A stretch of DNA of 64,000 bases from Sporocytophaga sp. (GCF_017745095.1 NZ_JAGHZZ010000001.1:620001-684000); one strand, 5' to 3'; numbered from the stretch's first letter, positions 7,587-20,700 are shown. Program-made: numbers and translations. Notes: generated by a model from the letters alone, not told the origin.

Positions 7587-10500
7587 ATGAAAAGTACTAT
7601 ACTTAAATCCATTGCAGTTTTCCTTGCCATCCATATTCTAATTGTGGCCATCAATCCTGTTGAGTTATATGCGGCACTCACCAATGGACCTACACAGCCG
7701 GAGGTTTATGCGCATCAGCCGGTTGATGCTACAGACAATGTTAGTTTGCTTACAGGAGCATTTAATTATACTATTCCCATTACATCTATACCTGAATATC
7801 CAATGGCAATAGGTTATTCTTCTGGTATGGGCATGGATGAAGAGGCTTCCAGTTTTGGTTTTGGATTTAGTGGATTTTCAGGTGCTATAGCAAGAAATAT
7901 GGTTGGCTTACCTGATGATATCGGCAATGCCAATCGTGTATTTAATGCTTCCAATCAAAATCACTGGTCAGCCTCAGGAGAAGTTGAGATTTCTGCTGGA
8001 TTAACTGTGCCAGGAATGCCTGTAGGCGTTGGTGCCTCCGCCTCAGTAATGGGAGGTTATGATAATTATAAAGGGGCGTTTGCAGCTTTTGGTTTCGGTC
8101 TTGGTGTAAGTGCCAAAATTGGAAAACAAATAGGAATAGGCGGAGGAGTGAGTCTTAATTCTGACAGCAGATACGGTGCTTCTGCTGGATATAGTGTGGG
8201 TATTACAGGCCTTAACATTGCTAAAAGCGGGGATCCTGTTCATGCATTAGGATTTTCTGTTGCTGGAAATTTCGGATCTTCCAAATTACATGCCCAGGCA
8301 AGTGCTTTTGATACACCTGTGCTGGACAATGACGGAGGCGGATTATATGGCTCAATTGCAGGATCGTCAATGAGTATGTTTGCTCCGACAACATCTGTTC
8401 TTCCTTTTACCAACCAATTAGGTGTTTCCGTAAGTGTACCAATACCTGTTTCGACGGCTGTTACGCTTACAATTACTGGAACATATAATAAGACTGAAGC
8501 CGGAAATCAGGTATTAAACAAGAATGTATATGGTTATATGTACATGAATACTTATGACAGGGCCAACAAAAGTCATATGGCTGATATGACTATAGGAGAT
8601 GAGAATGCTTATGATGATCAGAAACGGTCGAATCCATCTTATATGCAAAAGGATTATTTCAGTGTGAATTGCCAGGGATTGTCCGGTAACATGCAGCTGA
8701 TGCAAAATGAATATGCAGTAGTTTCTAGGAATTATCACAGAGCTCAATACAGAGATGTGGGGTTGATGGGACTTTCAACAAAAAGATATGAAACATATCC
8801 ATGGCACGATGTAAGAAAGGCTGTCGTGAACAAAGAAGCAGATATCCTGAAAATGCTTAAGAATGGAAAAACTGACGGAGAAAACGATTTCGACAATCAG
8901 GTATTCACTGAAGAGACTGTGGTGGATATGAACGATGCCACTCGAAGGTATAGTACAAAGCCTGTTCTCAAATTCAGAGGTGATCTTGCAGGTAGCTTCA
9001 ATTATGCATCTAATGCTTATAATGATTTTGAGCCGATGCAGCACGAAATGGCGCTGGCCGATGGTGGTTCCGACAAGACTTTTTTCCTTGGGTTTGAAAG
9101 TGGAATGCCTATGTATGAAGTAAAAGTCCGTGCAACAAATGGTGGGAATTTTAATCCTAATGCAAATAAAACCAATCATAGGAGGTCTGCTAAAATTGAT
9201 TATTATACAGTGGCAGATGTGGCTGGTGCAGTCAATAACTATAGTTCTCTTTCTGGAATGAACAAGAAAAAACTGGAAGAAAGTTTTTACAATCATTTTG
9301 TTTCTTCGAAGATGGATGCTTCTACTTTGAAGGCTGCACCCGACAGTTTAAAAGAGGATATTCAAAGTGGAGTTAATTACAATATCAGTTCATTTAATAT
9401 AATTGATAACCTCAACAGTAGAAGATCGAACGGTAGTTATTATGATAATCTTATAGCAGATATAAGAGTTAGGAAAACAGATGGAATGACCTATATTTTC
9501 AATCTTCCAGCTTTTGCAAAAACTTCCAAATCAATGGTTCTGCAAGGCAAGGGAATAGTTGCACCGGTTTCAGATGGAGGAGATTATCGCTCATTTACAG
9601 GTGTCGACAGAGGAAAGGTAAAAGTTGAGGATCAGTTTGAGTATCCTTACGCATGGCTTCTTACTGCAATTGTTGGTTCAGATTATATTGATTTCGATGA
9701 TATTCCTGGGCCAAGCGATGGCGATCTTGGTTATTGGGTTAAGTTTAAATACATAAAGGCTGCTGATAGCTATCGTTGGAGAAATCCATTCAATGGTCTT
9801 ACTCATATTCCGGGGGCCTTGCATGTAAATGATGATGATGTTTATTCTGTAAGTCATGGTACTAAAGAGATTTATTATCTAGAAAAGGTTGAGTCTACTA
9901 ATTATGTGGCGGCATATACTTACCACAAGCGTTTAGATGGTTATGAAGCTGGTGGTACTGATTATTTTAACGGAAATGCCAATAATATGATTACTAACGC
10001 TCCTGAGGCTCTTACTGCCAATAATCTTGGTAATGATGCTTTATTCGCAGTGACCAATATAAATCTTTACAAAAAGCATACAGAATCTCAACACAGTGGA
10101 AGACCAAGAATAGTGAAGTCTACAAAGTTCAGATATGACTATTCAACCAGTTCCGATGTACCTAATAATATTGGAAAGTATGAGGAAGGCAAAAATGCTG
10201 TGGTGCCTTACCTTTATTCAGGGTCGCCTGTGGGGACCGGAAAATTAACACTGAGACAGGTTCAGCATTTTGCTTATAATGGCGCTGACGATACAAAACC
10301 AGTAGCTTTGCCAAGCTATCAGATGCAATATGCATGGGAAGATCCTTCTATCGGGGATGCGGCAAATCCAAAGTTTAACAATAAGCTTGAAGACACATGG
10401 AATAACTATTATAAGTCATCTGGAAAGCAAGGATTGGCGAATACTTCAATTACATATTATCAGAACTATACGGAGATTTCAAAGATAAAAGCGGACTCAA

Positions 10501-13500
10501 ATGCTAAGGTCTTTACATTACGTAAGATCATGCTTCCTGGCGGTGGTTCTATGAAAGTAGATTTTGAGGCAGGAGGATATAGTTACGTTCAGGATAAGAA
10601 GGCCTATGTAATGAGAAGGATAAAGAGTATAACTGATAATGGTGGCGGCTCAGTTACAATGCAAGTAGATATCACAGATTTGAACGAAGCAGGAGTTAAT
10701 TTGTCTTCTATACTGGCAACCGGGAATTCTTTGTATGGAGAAATTGCCTTTTACAGAACACCTATTAGTAAGAGTGAATCTAAAATGTTTATAAGTTCCG
10801 GAGATGGGACTGTAACCACATTTGGGACTGTATCTGCTCAAGACAATGAAGGTAGGGTTTATCAATCAATAACTCTATCGGGAAGTAATGGTATGACTCC
10901 TTTTGTAAAAGGCTGCAAAATTTATATGGTTGCCGAATCAGATGAAGGCCGAGCTTATAAGGAATCTGGAGGATGCGGAAATATTGATGCACTTACTGCG
11001 AGATATGCTTCTCTCGACAAGGCTAGTCCTTTGGATGCCGTTAGGACAGCAGTAATGAATATCAAGGAAATGTTTAAAAAAATGGATGAAGAAGATTTGG
11101 GGAATTGCGTCGGAGGTTTATGCAATACAATCTATCCGCACCTATCTTTTCTGAGAACTCCAGTGTTCAAAGAAAAGTATACAGGAGCAAGGGTTAAAAC
11201 AGTTACATTCAATGATGAATTCAGCTATAGCTCAAATACAGATGTAGAGGATGGAAAGAACAAACATGTAACTCGCTACTATTATGACAGTAATGGAGAT
11301 GGTACAGGTGAATCGCAAGGAGTAGCTACAATTGAGCCTGGCGGAGGAGCTGCAGCTGTAATCGATTTCAATAAGATCAAAGCTGCTGGATTTTTCCCAT
11401 CTCCTACAATTATGTATGACAAAACGACGATGGAAACCGGTTATCAGGTTATTGCTTCCACATCTTCGAAAGAAAAGGACGTTATATCCAGAAGAAAAGG
11501 AAAGACTGAATATCATTTTTATACGCCCAAAGATAATGGACTAAGCTGTCTTTATGATCACAAGGAAGCTCAAGGGAATCCTTATGTAACAGCAAACGGA
11601 AAGTTTTTCATGTTCGGTATTTTGTCCTGGTTGAAGATTCCATTTTCAGTATTGGGCAAAAAATATACTCTTAAAATACCTATTCCTCTTCCAGTCACAG
11701 TGAAATGGCAGCGAAATGATTCTTATAATGCCTCTTCACATTCCTATTTAGATTATTCAGATATCTATGGAAAGCCACAAAAAGAAGTAGATTTCGGAGC
11801 TGACGGGAAAGTAAAAGCAACAAGAGAATTTGTCTATTTCGATAAGACAGAAGCGGTGCCTGTGGTAGCAGAGGCCACTGGAGCAAATGATCCTTATAGT
11901 TCTATAACATCCTCTCGTCCTGGCCGGATAGATCAGGTGTGGTCAGAATCCTACTACACAAAGTCCGGAGATATAAATCTTGTTCCATGGTTCTTATACC
12001 TGGGAGCAAATACGAACAGGGATTTCAATTGTGTAACGGTTAAGCATACCTATCTCCCTCCAGTAATGAAACAAGTAAAGACAACGACTTCTGAAGGATT
12101 GGTTACAGAAATGAATTTTACTGCCTTCGATTATATGACGGGAGAGCCTGTAGAGGTTCAGACGAAGGATTCATATAAAAATACCCGGATAAGTAGAATG
12201 GTGCCGGCATACTGGAAATATCAGGAAATGGGACCTGCTGATCTTGAAAACCTCGGATATAATAATGCTCCTTCAAAGCATAACAGGCTGTCGGATGTTA
12301 CCGGTAACTATGTTTATCTAAATACAATAAGCAATAGTAATCTTCTAAGTGCAGACATCAAAGAATGGTCTAATAGTCAGTTTTCTTTTACAGATGGCTT
12401 AGTTGCTAATAGTATGTTTGCCATTGATCCAACCAATAGTAATAATATATTATACAAGTATAGCTATGATACGCTAAGCGGAACTGATATGGAGGCAATA
12501 TATAACGCTAATGGAAAAACTAGGTCGGGAGCCAGAGCGCAGGTTGCATCTAAGTTTAATAAAACCACATTTGCTGCTGGTAGCTTTATAAGTGGTATAC
12601 AGAGTACTTTTAAACCTATTCGTGCCTACATATACGAAGCAGACAAAAATCCAGCTTTGGGAACATTTACCATCGGAACCGGATTTAACTATGCTCCAGG
12701 TGCTACACAGGATGCTGCCTGGAAGCTTATGGGAACTTCTACACTTTTTGATATTGAAGGAGATGTGGCAGAATCTAAAAGTGTTCTTAATAAGTATGCT
12801 TCAACTTTAATTGGTTATAATTTTAGTCGGGGAATTGCAGAAGTGGTGAATGGATGCTGGAAGACTTCTGTATATGAAGGTGGAGAGAATATTTATTCAA
12901 TAGCCGGAAGCACTGTTCAAAAATTAGATGCAGTAAATGTTTCGCTGCGTGACGCCACAATAGCCTCATCAGATAACTGTTCTGTCAATGACAATGTGAC
13001 AATGAATTATCAGGATTTTATGAAGACTCCTGTTGATAAAGGGGGAGCAATAGCTCTTAATTTGAATGTCAGCAGCACTTATGCGATTAAGGCTAACATG
13101 ACAAGTGTAAAAGCGGTCCTGAAGAATGGTACGAAACAAACATCCAGAACTTTAAACTTCTATCTTGATGAGTCAAAGAACGTTCATTGCATTACTAACA
13201 GAGGAGAAGTGTTTAAAGGATTCTTCGTTCATAAACTACTAGCAGATGGAGGTATTCCTTATAAATTTCAGCTTCTCTTCAACAGGAATTATGTGACTTT
13301 CACTGCTGCAGATATAGTGGACCGCACAGGGGTGACTTCAACATGCAACACAGTCTTTTATCCTTCATCTTGTTCGGTCACGCCAACAAAGACATTTTCG
13401 CTTCCTTTGAGTGTTTGTGCTGAGGAAACGCATACAGGTCAAAATGCATTTCTTCTTCCTGCAGGAGGTTCCGGAACAGTATTCAATATCCAGAAAAGCC

Positions 13501-13979
13501 AGGTGCCTGTCACTGAGTTTAACAGGAAGTATACGGCAATGGTATGGATACATAATTCAAGTCCTGATCAATCATTTCTGCAAGCCAATTTCTATACAGG
13601 AAGTGTTCTTTCTTATACTCGTAATAGTAATAGCTTGTCTACTCCTTATGTGACAGCAGGTAATTGGAGGCTTGTAAGACTTGATTTGGATGTTCCTACA
13701 AGTTCAGTTGACAGGATAGAAATTCTGGTAAAAAACAATTCACAGGGAGGAAATGTGCTCTATGATGATTTCAGAGTCGCTCCATTTAATTCTTCTATGT
13801 CAGCAAACGTCTATGACCCAAGATTTGACAGATTAACGTCTTCTCTTGAAGATAACCATCTCGCCACCTGGTATAAATATGATTCTTTCGGAAGGGTAGT
13901 TGAAGTGAAGAAAGAACTAGACAACGTTGGAGCCGTGACTGTAAAAAAATACCTCTATAATTTTCAGAAGAAAAACTAA
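7587..13979 (+). CDS. Giant Rhs/YD-type secreted protein, N-terminal-shell partner (2130 aa)
   Basis: A signal peptide (~1-30) is followed by the N-terminal block common in Bacteroidota Rhs-like proteins (LLTGAFNYTIPITSIPEYP, then IGYSSGMGMDEEASSFGFGF and ARNMVGLPDD). This resembles the SpvB/TcB-like start of Tc-toxin shell proteins. Residues ~130-310 are unusually Gly/Ser/Ala-rich, like a beta-sheet scaffold. The centre is a long beta-rich region. Residues ~1945-2070 look like a CBM4/9-type jelly-roll (NVLYDDFRVAP). The last ~45 residues are a YD unit (ATWYKYDSFGRVVEVKKELD). There is no Rhs core signature, no PNP sorting domain and no toxin tail; the core sits in the second giant 0.8 kb downstream, so the two may be halves of one shell. 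The partnership is inference from order and spacing (8-bp gap upstream, 6 bp downstream). Confidence 0.7.
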   Translation: MKSTILKSIAVFLAIHILIVAINPVELYAALTNGPTQPEVYAHQPVDATDNVSLLTGAFNYTIPITSIPEYPMAIGYSSGMGMDEEASSFGFGFSGFSGAIARNMVGLPDDIGNANRVFNASNQNHWSASGEVEISAGLTVPGMPVGVGASASVMGGYDNYKGAFAAFGFGLGVSAKIGKQIGIGGGVSLNSDSRYGASAGYSVGITGLNIAKSGDPVHALGFSVAGNFGSSKLHAQASAFDTPVLDNDGGGLYGSIAGSSMSMFAPTTSVLPFTNQLGVSVSVPIPVSTAVTLTITGTYNKTEAGNQVLNKNVYGYMYMNTYDRANKSHMADMTIGDENAYDDQKRSNPSYMQKDYFSVNCQGLSGNMQLMQNEYAVVSRNYHRAQYRDVGLMGLSTKRYETYPWHDVRKAVVNKEADILKMLKNGKTDGENDFDNQVFTEETVVDMNDATRRYSTKPVLKFRGDLAGSFNYASNAYNDFEPMQHEMALADGGSDKTFFLGFESGMPMYEVKVRATNGGNFNPNANKTNHRRSAKIDYYTVADVAGAVNNYSSLSGMNKKKLEESFYNHFVSSKMDASTLKAAPDSLKEDIQSGVNYNISSFNIIDNLNSRRSNGSYYDNLIADIRVRKTDGMTYIFNLPAFAKTSKSMVLQGKGIVAPVSDGGDYRSFTGVDRGKVKVEDQFEYPYAWLLTAIVGSDYIDFDDIPGPSDGDLGYWVKFKYIKAADSYRWRNPFNGLTHIPGALHVNDDDVYSVSHGTKEIYYLEKVESTNYVAAYTYHKRLDGYEAGGTDYFNGNANNMITNAPEALTANNLGNDALFAVTNINLYKKHTESQHSGRPRIVKSTKFRYDYSTSSDVPNNIGKYEEGKNAVVPYLYSGSPVGTGKLTLRQVQHFAYNGADDTKPVALPSYQMQYAWEDPSIGDAANPKFNNKLEDTWNNYYKSSGKQGLANTSITYYQNYTEISKIKADSNAKVFTLRKIMLPGGGSMKVDFEAGGYSYVQDKKAYVMRRIKSITDNGGGSVTMQVDITDLNEAGVNLSSILATGNSLYGEIAFYRTPISKSESKMFISSGDGTVTTFGTVSAQDNEGRVYQSITLSGSNGMTPFVKGCKIYMVAESDEGRAYKESGGCGNIDALTARYASLDKASPLDAVRTAVMNIKEMFKKMDEEDLGNCVGGLCNTIYPHLSFLRTPVFKEKYTGARVKTVTFNDEFSYSSNTDVEDGKNKHVTRYYYDSNGDGTGESQGVATIEPGGGAAAVIDFNKIKAAGFFPSPTIMYDKTTMETGYQVIASTSSKEKDVISRRKGKTEYHFYTPKDNGLSCLYDHKEAQGNPYVTANGKFFMFGILSWLKIPFSVLGKKYTLKIPIPLPVTVKWQRNDSYNASSHSYLDYSDIYGKPQKEVDFGADGKVKATREFVYFDKTEAVPVVAEATGANDPYSSITSSRPGRIDQVWSESYYTKSGDINLVPWFLYLGANTNRDFNCVTVKHTYLPPVMKQVKTTTSEGLVTEMNFTAFDYMTGEPVEVQTKDSYKNTRISRMVPAYWKYQEMGPADLENLGYNNAPSKHNRLSDVTGNYVYLNTISNSNLLSADIKEWSNSQFSFTDGLVANSMFAIDPTNSNNILYKYSYDTLSGTDMEAIYNANGKTRSGARAQVASKFNKTTFAAGSFISGIQSTFKPIRAYIYEADKNPALGTFTIGTGFNYAPGATQDAAWKLMGTSTLFDIEGDVAESKSVLNKYASTLIGYNFSRGIAEVVNGCWKTSVYEGGENIYSIAGSTVQKLDAVNVSLRDATIASSDNCSVNDNVTMNYQDFMKTPVDKGGAIALNLNVSSTYAIKANMTSVKAVLKNGTKQTSRTLNFYLDESKNVHCITNRGEVFKGFFVHKLLADGGIPYKFQLLFNRNYVTFTAADIVDRTGVTSTCNTVFYPSSCSVTPTKTFSLPLSVCAEETHTGQNAFLLPAGGSGTVFNIQKSQVPVTEFNRKYTAMVWIHNSSPDQSFLQANFYTGSVLSYTRNSNSLSTPYVTAGNWRLVRLDLDVPTSSVDRIEILVKNNSQGGNVLYDDFRVAPFNSSMSANVYDPRFDRLTSSLEDNHLATWYKYDSFGRVVEVKKELDNVGAVTVKKYLYNFQKKN

Positions 13980-13985
13980 CGCTAT

Positions 13986-14702
13986 ATGAATAAATTAATC
14001 ATTCTGGGATTTTACATCTCTTTTTCTATCCTCGGATTATATAAAGCATCTGCACAGCAGCAACAGGATGCCCACAAGATTGTAGACAAGGCACTGAATA
14101 AGATTGGTACTGGAAGGTTTGCCATTTATTTTGAAGCGTTGGGATATGGACTTAAAAAGCCACAGGAGATCTTTTCTTTACCTGCGTACAAAGTTTACAA
14201 AGGAGGATACTTTTATAATGATGATAAGCGCTTTGAGCTGAGCACCGGAATCTTTAAAGGAGTTAGCGACGGAAATCTTATGGTTTTTATAAATGAAGAG
14301 GAAAAGAGTATGGTAATAGATTCTGTCAGAAATACAATTCCTACTGATGAACAGCCCACAATGGATATGTTTATGCGTGTTGCGCCTGATATCGCATCAG
14401 ATATTTCATTTGTTCATGATGGAAAAGAAATGGTAAAAGGAATAGAATGTTACCGGATTAAAACAAGTTCTTCAAAGGATCAAACGATTGTAAGTTATTA
14501 CTATATCAGTGTCAAAGATAATAAGCTGATTATGATGGCGGATTACCATGATCAGAAATATGATGTTTACTGGATAAGAAAAATCACTTCACCTCCTGTT
14601 TCATATAATTATGAAGTAAATATACCAAAGAAGGAGGTGAGCAGCCTTTATGGATATGAAGTGTTTGATATGAGGTTTATGGTGAGTGAAGTCAGAAGAT
14701 AA
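13986..14702 (+). CDS. Secreted protein of unknown function between two Rhs giants, possibly LolA-like
   Basis: A 238-residue protein with a signal peptide (residues 1-24, ending ASAQ). The mature part reads as alternating beta strands with a helix near the N-terminus (DAHKIVDKALNKIG) and a GIECYRIKTSSSKDQTIVSYYYI strand pair. That arrangement recalls the LolA/outer-membrane lipoprotein-sorting fold, but no diagnostic motif supports it. It starts 6 bp after the first giant and ends 43 bp before the second, so it is in the operon. Role unknown; an accessory or chaperone for the giants is the contextual guess. Confidence 0.55.
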   Translation: MNKLIILGFYISFSILGLYKASAQQQQDAHKIVDKALNKIGTGRFAIYFEALGYGLKKPQEIFSLPAYKVYKGGYFYNDDKRFELSTGIFKGVSDGNLMVFINEEEKSMVIDSVRNTIPTDEQPTMDMFMRVAPDIASDISFVHDGKEMVKGIECYRIKTSSSKDQTIVSYYYISVKDNKLIMMADYHDQKYDVYWIRKITSPPVSYNYEVNIPKKEVSSLYGYEVFDMRFMVSEVRR

Positions 14703-14745
14703 TATAGATATACAAACGATTTTAGTTTAGAAATTTTTAACATAT

Positions 14746-17700
14746 ATGAAAGCTTTACGCCTAGTCATTATTCTATTGCTGGTCTTGTGTACTAACCTGA
14801 ATGCGCAGAACTGTAACTGCGGAGATCTTCCGGTACCTTCTGGGTGGGCCAGTGTAATCAACGTTTGTGATCTTTCGGGAGACGTAAATACCGTCAACTC
14901 CTTCAGATGGGCAATAAATGAAGCAAATAACAGAAGTTATAGCACTTATATAAGGATCTGTACTCCAGGTACTATTACTCTTGGAGCGTCAGAAATGATA
15001 CAGATTACCAACAACAAGGTGGCGATTGATGGTACCCCTGCTGGACTTCAGCCTGATGGGACACCAGCAGTTTTTATAAAAAGTTCGGCAAATGCGACCT
15101 TTAGTGCGACTACAACGAGTCTCACTGCCTCGAGCTTTACAACTACTAGCAGAAATGTTACCACCCTTATTAAGATAACAGGAGCTAATACAAGCGGATC
15201 TTTAATTAAAGGTATTTTATTGTCTAATAATGGTTCGAGATCAAATTCTCAAACAAATATTTATAGCGTATTCATCAGTAATAATGAGAATATTACAATT
15301 GATAAATGTACTTTCAGGAATCAATCCGTCTATTCTTATGTAAGTGGCTCTTTGCCATCAGCCTTGGTGTTAATCAATAGCAGCAATGGCCTTACATTTA
15401 CAAATTCATCAGTAGGAGTGAGTTCTATCACAGGAAGAGGGATGCTTACATTTGATGCCATTAACTCAAACAATCTCACCGTTACAGGTAATACTATGGG
15501 AGGAACGTATCAGGGAATAGTATTTAATGGATGTAATAATGTTAATTATTCTCAAAACACTATTTTTAACGTTGTTGGTGATGTTGATACTCAACATAGT
15601 CTCGATCCTTCGAATAGACTTTTTTACAGACATTCTCTTGGGCCGGGAGCAACCTTTGTAGAAACACCGACTATAGCCTCTAGTGCATCACAACTTTGGG
15701 GAACCTTTGCCAGTAATGTAAACAGAGTAGAAATCTATAAATTCTATCCTTCCAATGGATACTACTATGCTGGAGACGCTACTTTGAACACAAGTACCAT
15801 GACATGGACGTATTCCCAAAATCTTGTACCCAATACCCAATATGCTGCAGTGGCATATTCATCTTCATCTTCGACATCAGGAACTTCAGCTTTTTCTCCT
15901 ACATATCTTTATAGTGCTTGCAACAGCAACCTTCCTATACCCACCGGATGGAAAAGTGCGATAGATGTATGTGATCTTAATGGGGATGAAAATACTGTGA
16001 ATTCATTCAGATGGGCTTTAAAGCAAGCTAATAGCAGATCATACAGTACTTATATACGGATCTGTACTCCTGGTACTATTACTATGGGAGCAACAGAGAC
16101 TATAAAAATAACTAATAATAAAATAGCAATTGACGGAACTCCTGCAGGTTTAAAAGCTGATGGATCGCCAGCAGTGTTTATTCTAAGTAATGCAGAAGAA
16201 TCTCTTAGCACTACAACTTCGGTGCTGACAGACAATTCCTTTATAACATCACAAAGAAGTATTTATACCTTAATAAATATTTCAGGAGCAAATACTAATG
16301 GTTCTATAATCAAAGGAATACATTTATCAAACAATTACCGGCGGAATGAAGATAATCTCTATTATAGCCTTTATGTTAATAGCTCTAATATAACAATTGA
16401 TAATTGTACTTTTAGAAATCAACAATCTTATCTTTATGGAGGTGAATCAATTTCCTCTGCGTTAATTCTTGTCAAAGATGGAAATGGCCTTGTTTTTACA
16501 AACAACTCTATAGGTGTTCACTCAATCTCTGGAAGGGGTATGTTTTCACTTGATGTTGTTAATTCAAATGATCTTACTTTGTCTGGTAATACAATAGGCG
16601 GTACGTTTCAGGGTATTATATTTAATGGGTGTTCTAATGTTAATTATTTTAAGAACAATATATATAATGTGCTTGGAGATGTTTTTTCGACTGGGGTAGC
16701 AAACCTTAACCCAGTTCCTTCTAATCGTCTTTTTTTCAGAGCAGTTCCTCCTACTGGTAATACAACTATTGCCACTCCAACGATATCATGCGGGTCATCG
16801 TCTTTATCAGGAACTTTTGCGGCGAATGTTACAAGGGTAGAGATTTATAAATTTTATTCATCAAATGGATATTTTTATGCCGGAGATGCGGTGCTAAATA
16901 CATCAAACAATACATGGACATATTCTGGTCCTCTGGTTTGTAACACAAATTATGCAGCGTTGGCTTATTCTTCTGCAACTGGCACTTCAGGAATGTCAGC
17001 ATTTTCATCAAGCTGTCCTTTTCAGATGCTGAATCCTGCTCCTGCATTCACTGCACCGACTACAACCAGCTATTGCGCTAATAGTGCCAGTATTACCTTG
17101 TCCGCAACGCCTGGAGGAGGAACTTTTTCAGGACCGGGAGTAAGTGGAACAACTTTTTCTCCTTCCTCCGCCGGTGCAGGAATATATACTTTAAAATATA
17201 CTGTGAGTGGTTGTGTTGTTGAAAAACAACTTACTGTTGATGCTATACCAGATGCTGCAGATGTAACGCCGTTAGTTGAAGGTACAGAACCTCTTAATCA
17301 GACAGTATCAAATTTGAGCGCTCTTTTGAAGTGGAAATACAATGGATCTGTTCCTGGTACTTATATTAAGAATTATATAGAAGTAGTACCTGTGCTTTAT
17401 AACACGGATGGAAGCCAAACTCCCGATTGGGTCGCTGTAAAACGTTTTACTATTAACAATACTACAGATAAGCAGACAGCTCTATCTAATTTTTCCTTAA
17501 CTCAAAAGGAGCAGGCTCAGACATTTTTCTGGAGAGTTGCTTTGGCGACTTCCGGCAGTCCTGAAACTGTACTGTGGTCGGACCTTGCCAGGTTTGTACT
17601 CGCTCCGCTTGATAAAGGACTTCCTTCAGCATCTACTTTTCTTGCGTCTGATGGAGGGGGAACTAATAACAAAAATATAAATTGGGGATATGAAGTAAGT

Positions 17701-20700
17701 TATCTGGATGAAGGGAGAGTAACCGAAGTAATGAGTTATAGAGATGGGTTAAATAAAGAGCGACAGGTACAAACCAGGTTGAATTCTGAAAATAAGATTT
17801 TATGTAAAGAAGTGGCTTATAGTGAAGAAGGTGGATCCGTAGTAAATTCACTAATTGCGCCAACGAGCAGTACAAATTTTGAATATGCAAAAAGCTTTTT
17901 TGAAGCTTCTGATGGCAAAGATTTCTCCACTGAACATTTCGACAGAGATACAATTTCAGAAATTCAGGTAACTGGAAATGCCATTACTAAACTTGCAACA
18001 GGTTTATATAAACCTGTTCCGTTGAATGCAACCTGTGATGTGGCTAAATACTATAGCAATACCAATACAGATCTCAGTGTTGATGATGCCAAGGGTTATC
18101 CCTATGCTTATTCTATGGGAGAAAATGAACCGGAAGGACGACCTTGGCTTGATGGCGGATTTGGAAGTACATTCCAACCTGGAAGCAAACATGAAACACT
18201 TCATTTATATGCAAAAGCTGGAAATACCGAACTTAAAAGGATTTTTGGTAAGAAAGCTGTCGAGACAGACAAAACTTTACAGAGCATCAGTAAATCTATC
18301 ACAATTGATGCAAACGGAGTTGGTAATGTAACTTATACGGATCTTGATGGCCATGTCATAGCAACAGCAATGACTGCTTGTTCTGCTTCGGGCCTTGATA
18401 CTCTGAATGAGAAAGGGACAACTAATGTGGAGGCATTTCAGAATACCTACAATGTTTTGGAGAATGATAAGCTCACAATAGAAAATGCCGATAAGACTAG
18501 CAGTGCCTCTTTCCTTGTTACTTGTGATAACACTACAGTAACACTTAATTACAACTTTAAGCTGACTAGTTTACCGGTAGGAGCCACAGAGTGTAAACAG
18601 TGTCAGTATGATATACAACTGAAGGTAGTGGAAAATGCGACCCAAAAAGTGTGCTACGATAATACTTTTTCTGTTGGTAGTACTGGTGTAATTTCCTGCA
18701 CCAGTTCGGTTGCTACTCCTAAGCTTACTGATTACCAACTCACCTTGGCTAGAAAAGGTACTTATACTGTATATAGAACTATTCGTCCGAAAGTCAATGC
18801 TTCCAGCGGAAAGACATTTTTGGAAGAACAGGTTCAAAGCTATATAGAAAATCTTAACACTTTGTCAGGAACCGAATCTGCGAGAGCGGCCTTCAAAAAC
18901 ACCTATTACTCAAAGGAAAGCTGGTACTTGATGAGAAAAGCTAGGACAAATGTAAACAGGGGACCAGCATATTTGGATAGTCCGTGTCCTAATGGAGTAG
19001 CTACAGCTTTAGGATATTTTGATAATCAGTTTACGACTCCATATCCACTGAACCTCGTGAAAAGTTGGGCTGTTAGAGCTGCCGATATAAATACCTCAAA
19101 TATGAACGAAGTATATTTCGAAATTCCTGGTGATGCTTATTATTTACAATCAATAGGATATTATAATTTATCGACCGGTACAAAATCTGTCCTGGCAGGT
19201 TTGGGAAATAATGTTCTTGATGCTTTTAATACTACGATTGATGCTGCGACTTTGCGTGTGCAGGGACCAAATGTTGTATCTGATCATATTGGGGATATTA
19301 AAGTGTCTCCTTATGACAACAAGATATATTTCACTGTGGAGAGACAATATGATCTTAATATTAATAATCTGACCAGTGATACAACCTGTCTTTATATGAT
19401 GGAAAAGAATGCAGCATATCCATCTGGATATTCCGTTACGCTTATCGCTAAACAGTTTCATTACTATTCAACTATATCAATAAAAAATGCCAATGAAATA
19501 TACCTTGTCGGAAATACTTATAAAACTTATCCAAATAATATAAATTACCTTTTAAAAGTTTATAAAGTTTCAAAATCTGGAAATACATATTCAACCACTT
19601 CTTTTTATTCAAAAGAGTTTGAGTCAATTGGCGAATTTACTGGGGGGATGCTTGACTATGGTGCATACATTAACTTTAATGAAAGTGGAACACCTGTTTA
19701 TTTTCTTACTGATGGACTCAACTATAGAAATGGAATTTGGTGTAAAATAAATACACAGACAAATATAATAACTAAGTTACCTATTAGCCCATCTGCAAAA
19801 AATGTGTCTTTTGATGCGGAAAATAACGCTCTGTTTGGTCATAATGGATGCATCTATAAATGTTTGAAAAATGGAGGAAGCATAGTTAAAATTGCAGGAA
19901 CCACAGTCGGATACTCCGCTGGACCAATCACGACAGCGCAACTCGGTTCGAATATTCTTGATATCAAACAAAATGGAAATGAGTATTTGGTGATAAGTAC
20001 GCTTAGAGTTGCCGTCGAAGACAATAGGACTTATTTTACAAAAATTACGTGTTCTTCTGCAGAGGATTGTAAGAGAAAAGGATCAACAGCGACCATTACT
20101 CTTTCCAATGCAGTTAATAATGGTGAACAACTAAAGTTTACCCAAGGTCCATTCCCTTTTATAAACCTTGAGTATACTAATAAAACCGGAGGGCAAATAT
20201 CATCAGTAGATGCCGCTTCAGCTTTAGTTTCCAAAATTATCAATGCGCCAGGAAATGCAGGTTTTAAAGTCTCCAATTTGAATAGTTATGGAACTGCTAC
20301 TAACGTAATTTCAATTACTGCTCCCGAAAATCAAGGAGATCTGAATAACGGGAAAGCTTTAGTACTTTCAAGTATAACAGGTACAGGAACCAACACATTG
20401 GTGAGTACTTCATTTGCAAATGGGTATACTCCTTCTGGTACTTGTGTTTCCGACTATTGGTACCTCGATGAGGCTAAAGTTATAGATGTAAATGTGGGTT
20501 CAGTCTTGATGAAGAATATTACACAATTGGATGGAATTCAGACTTCTGCTAGGGGAGATGAGAATTATAATGTTGAAGGAATTACAGAAATTGGAGAAGC
20601 TGCAGACGCTTTCAAGTACAATTTTGTAACCATTTACAACAATCTTTTCTGGAAGGACATCAAGTATTTACTGAATGACCCTGAAAACAATAACCTTGTA

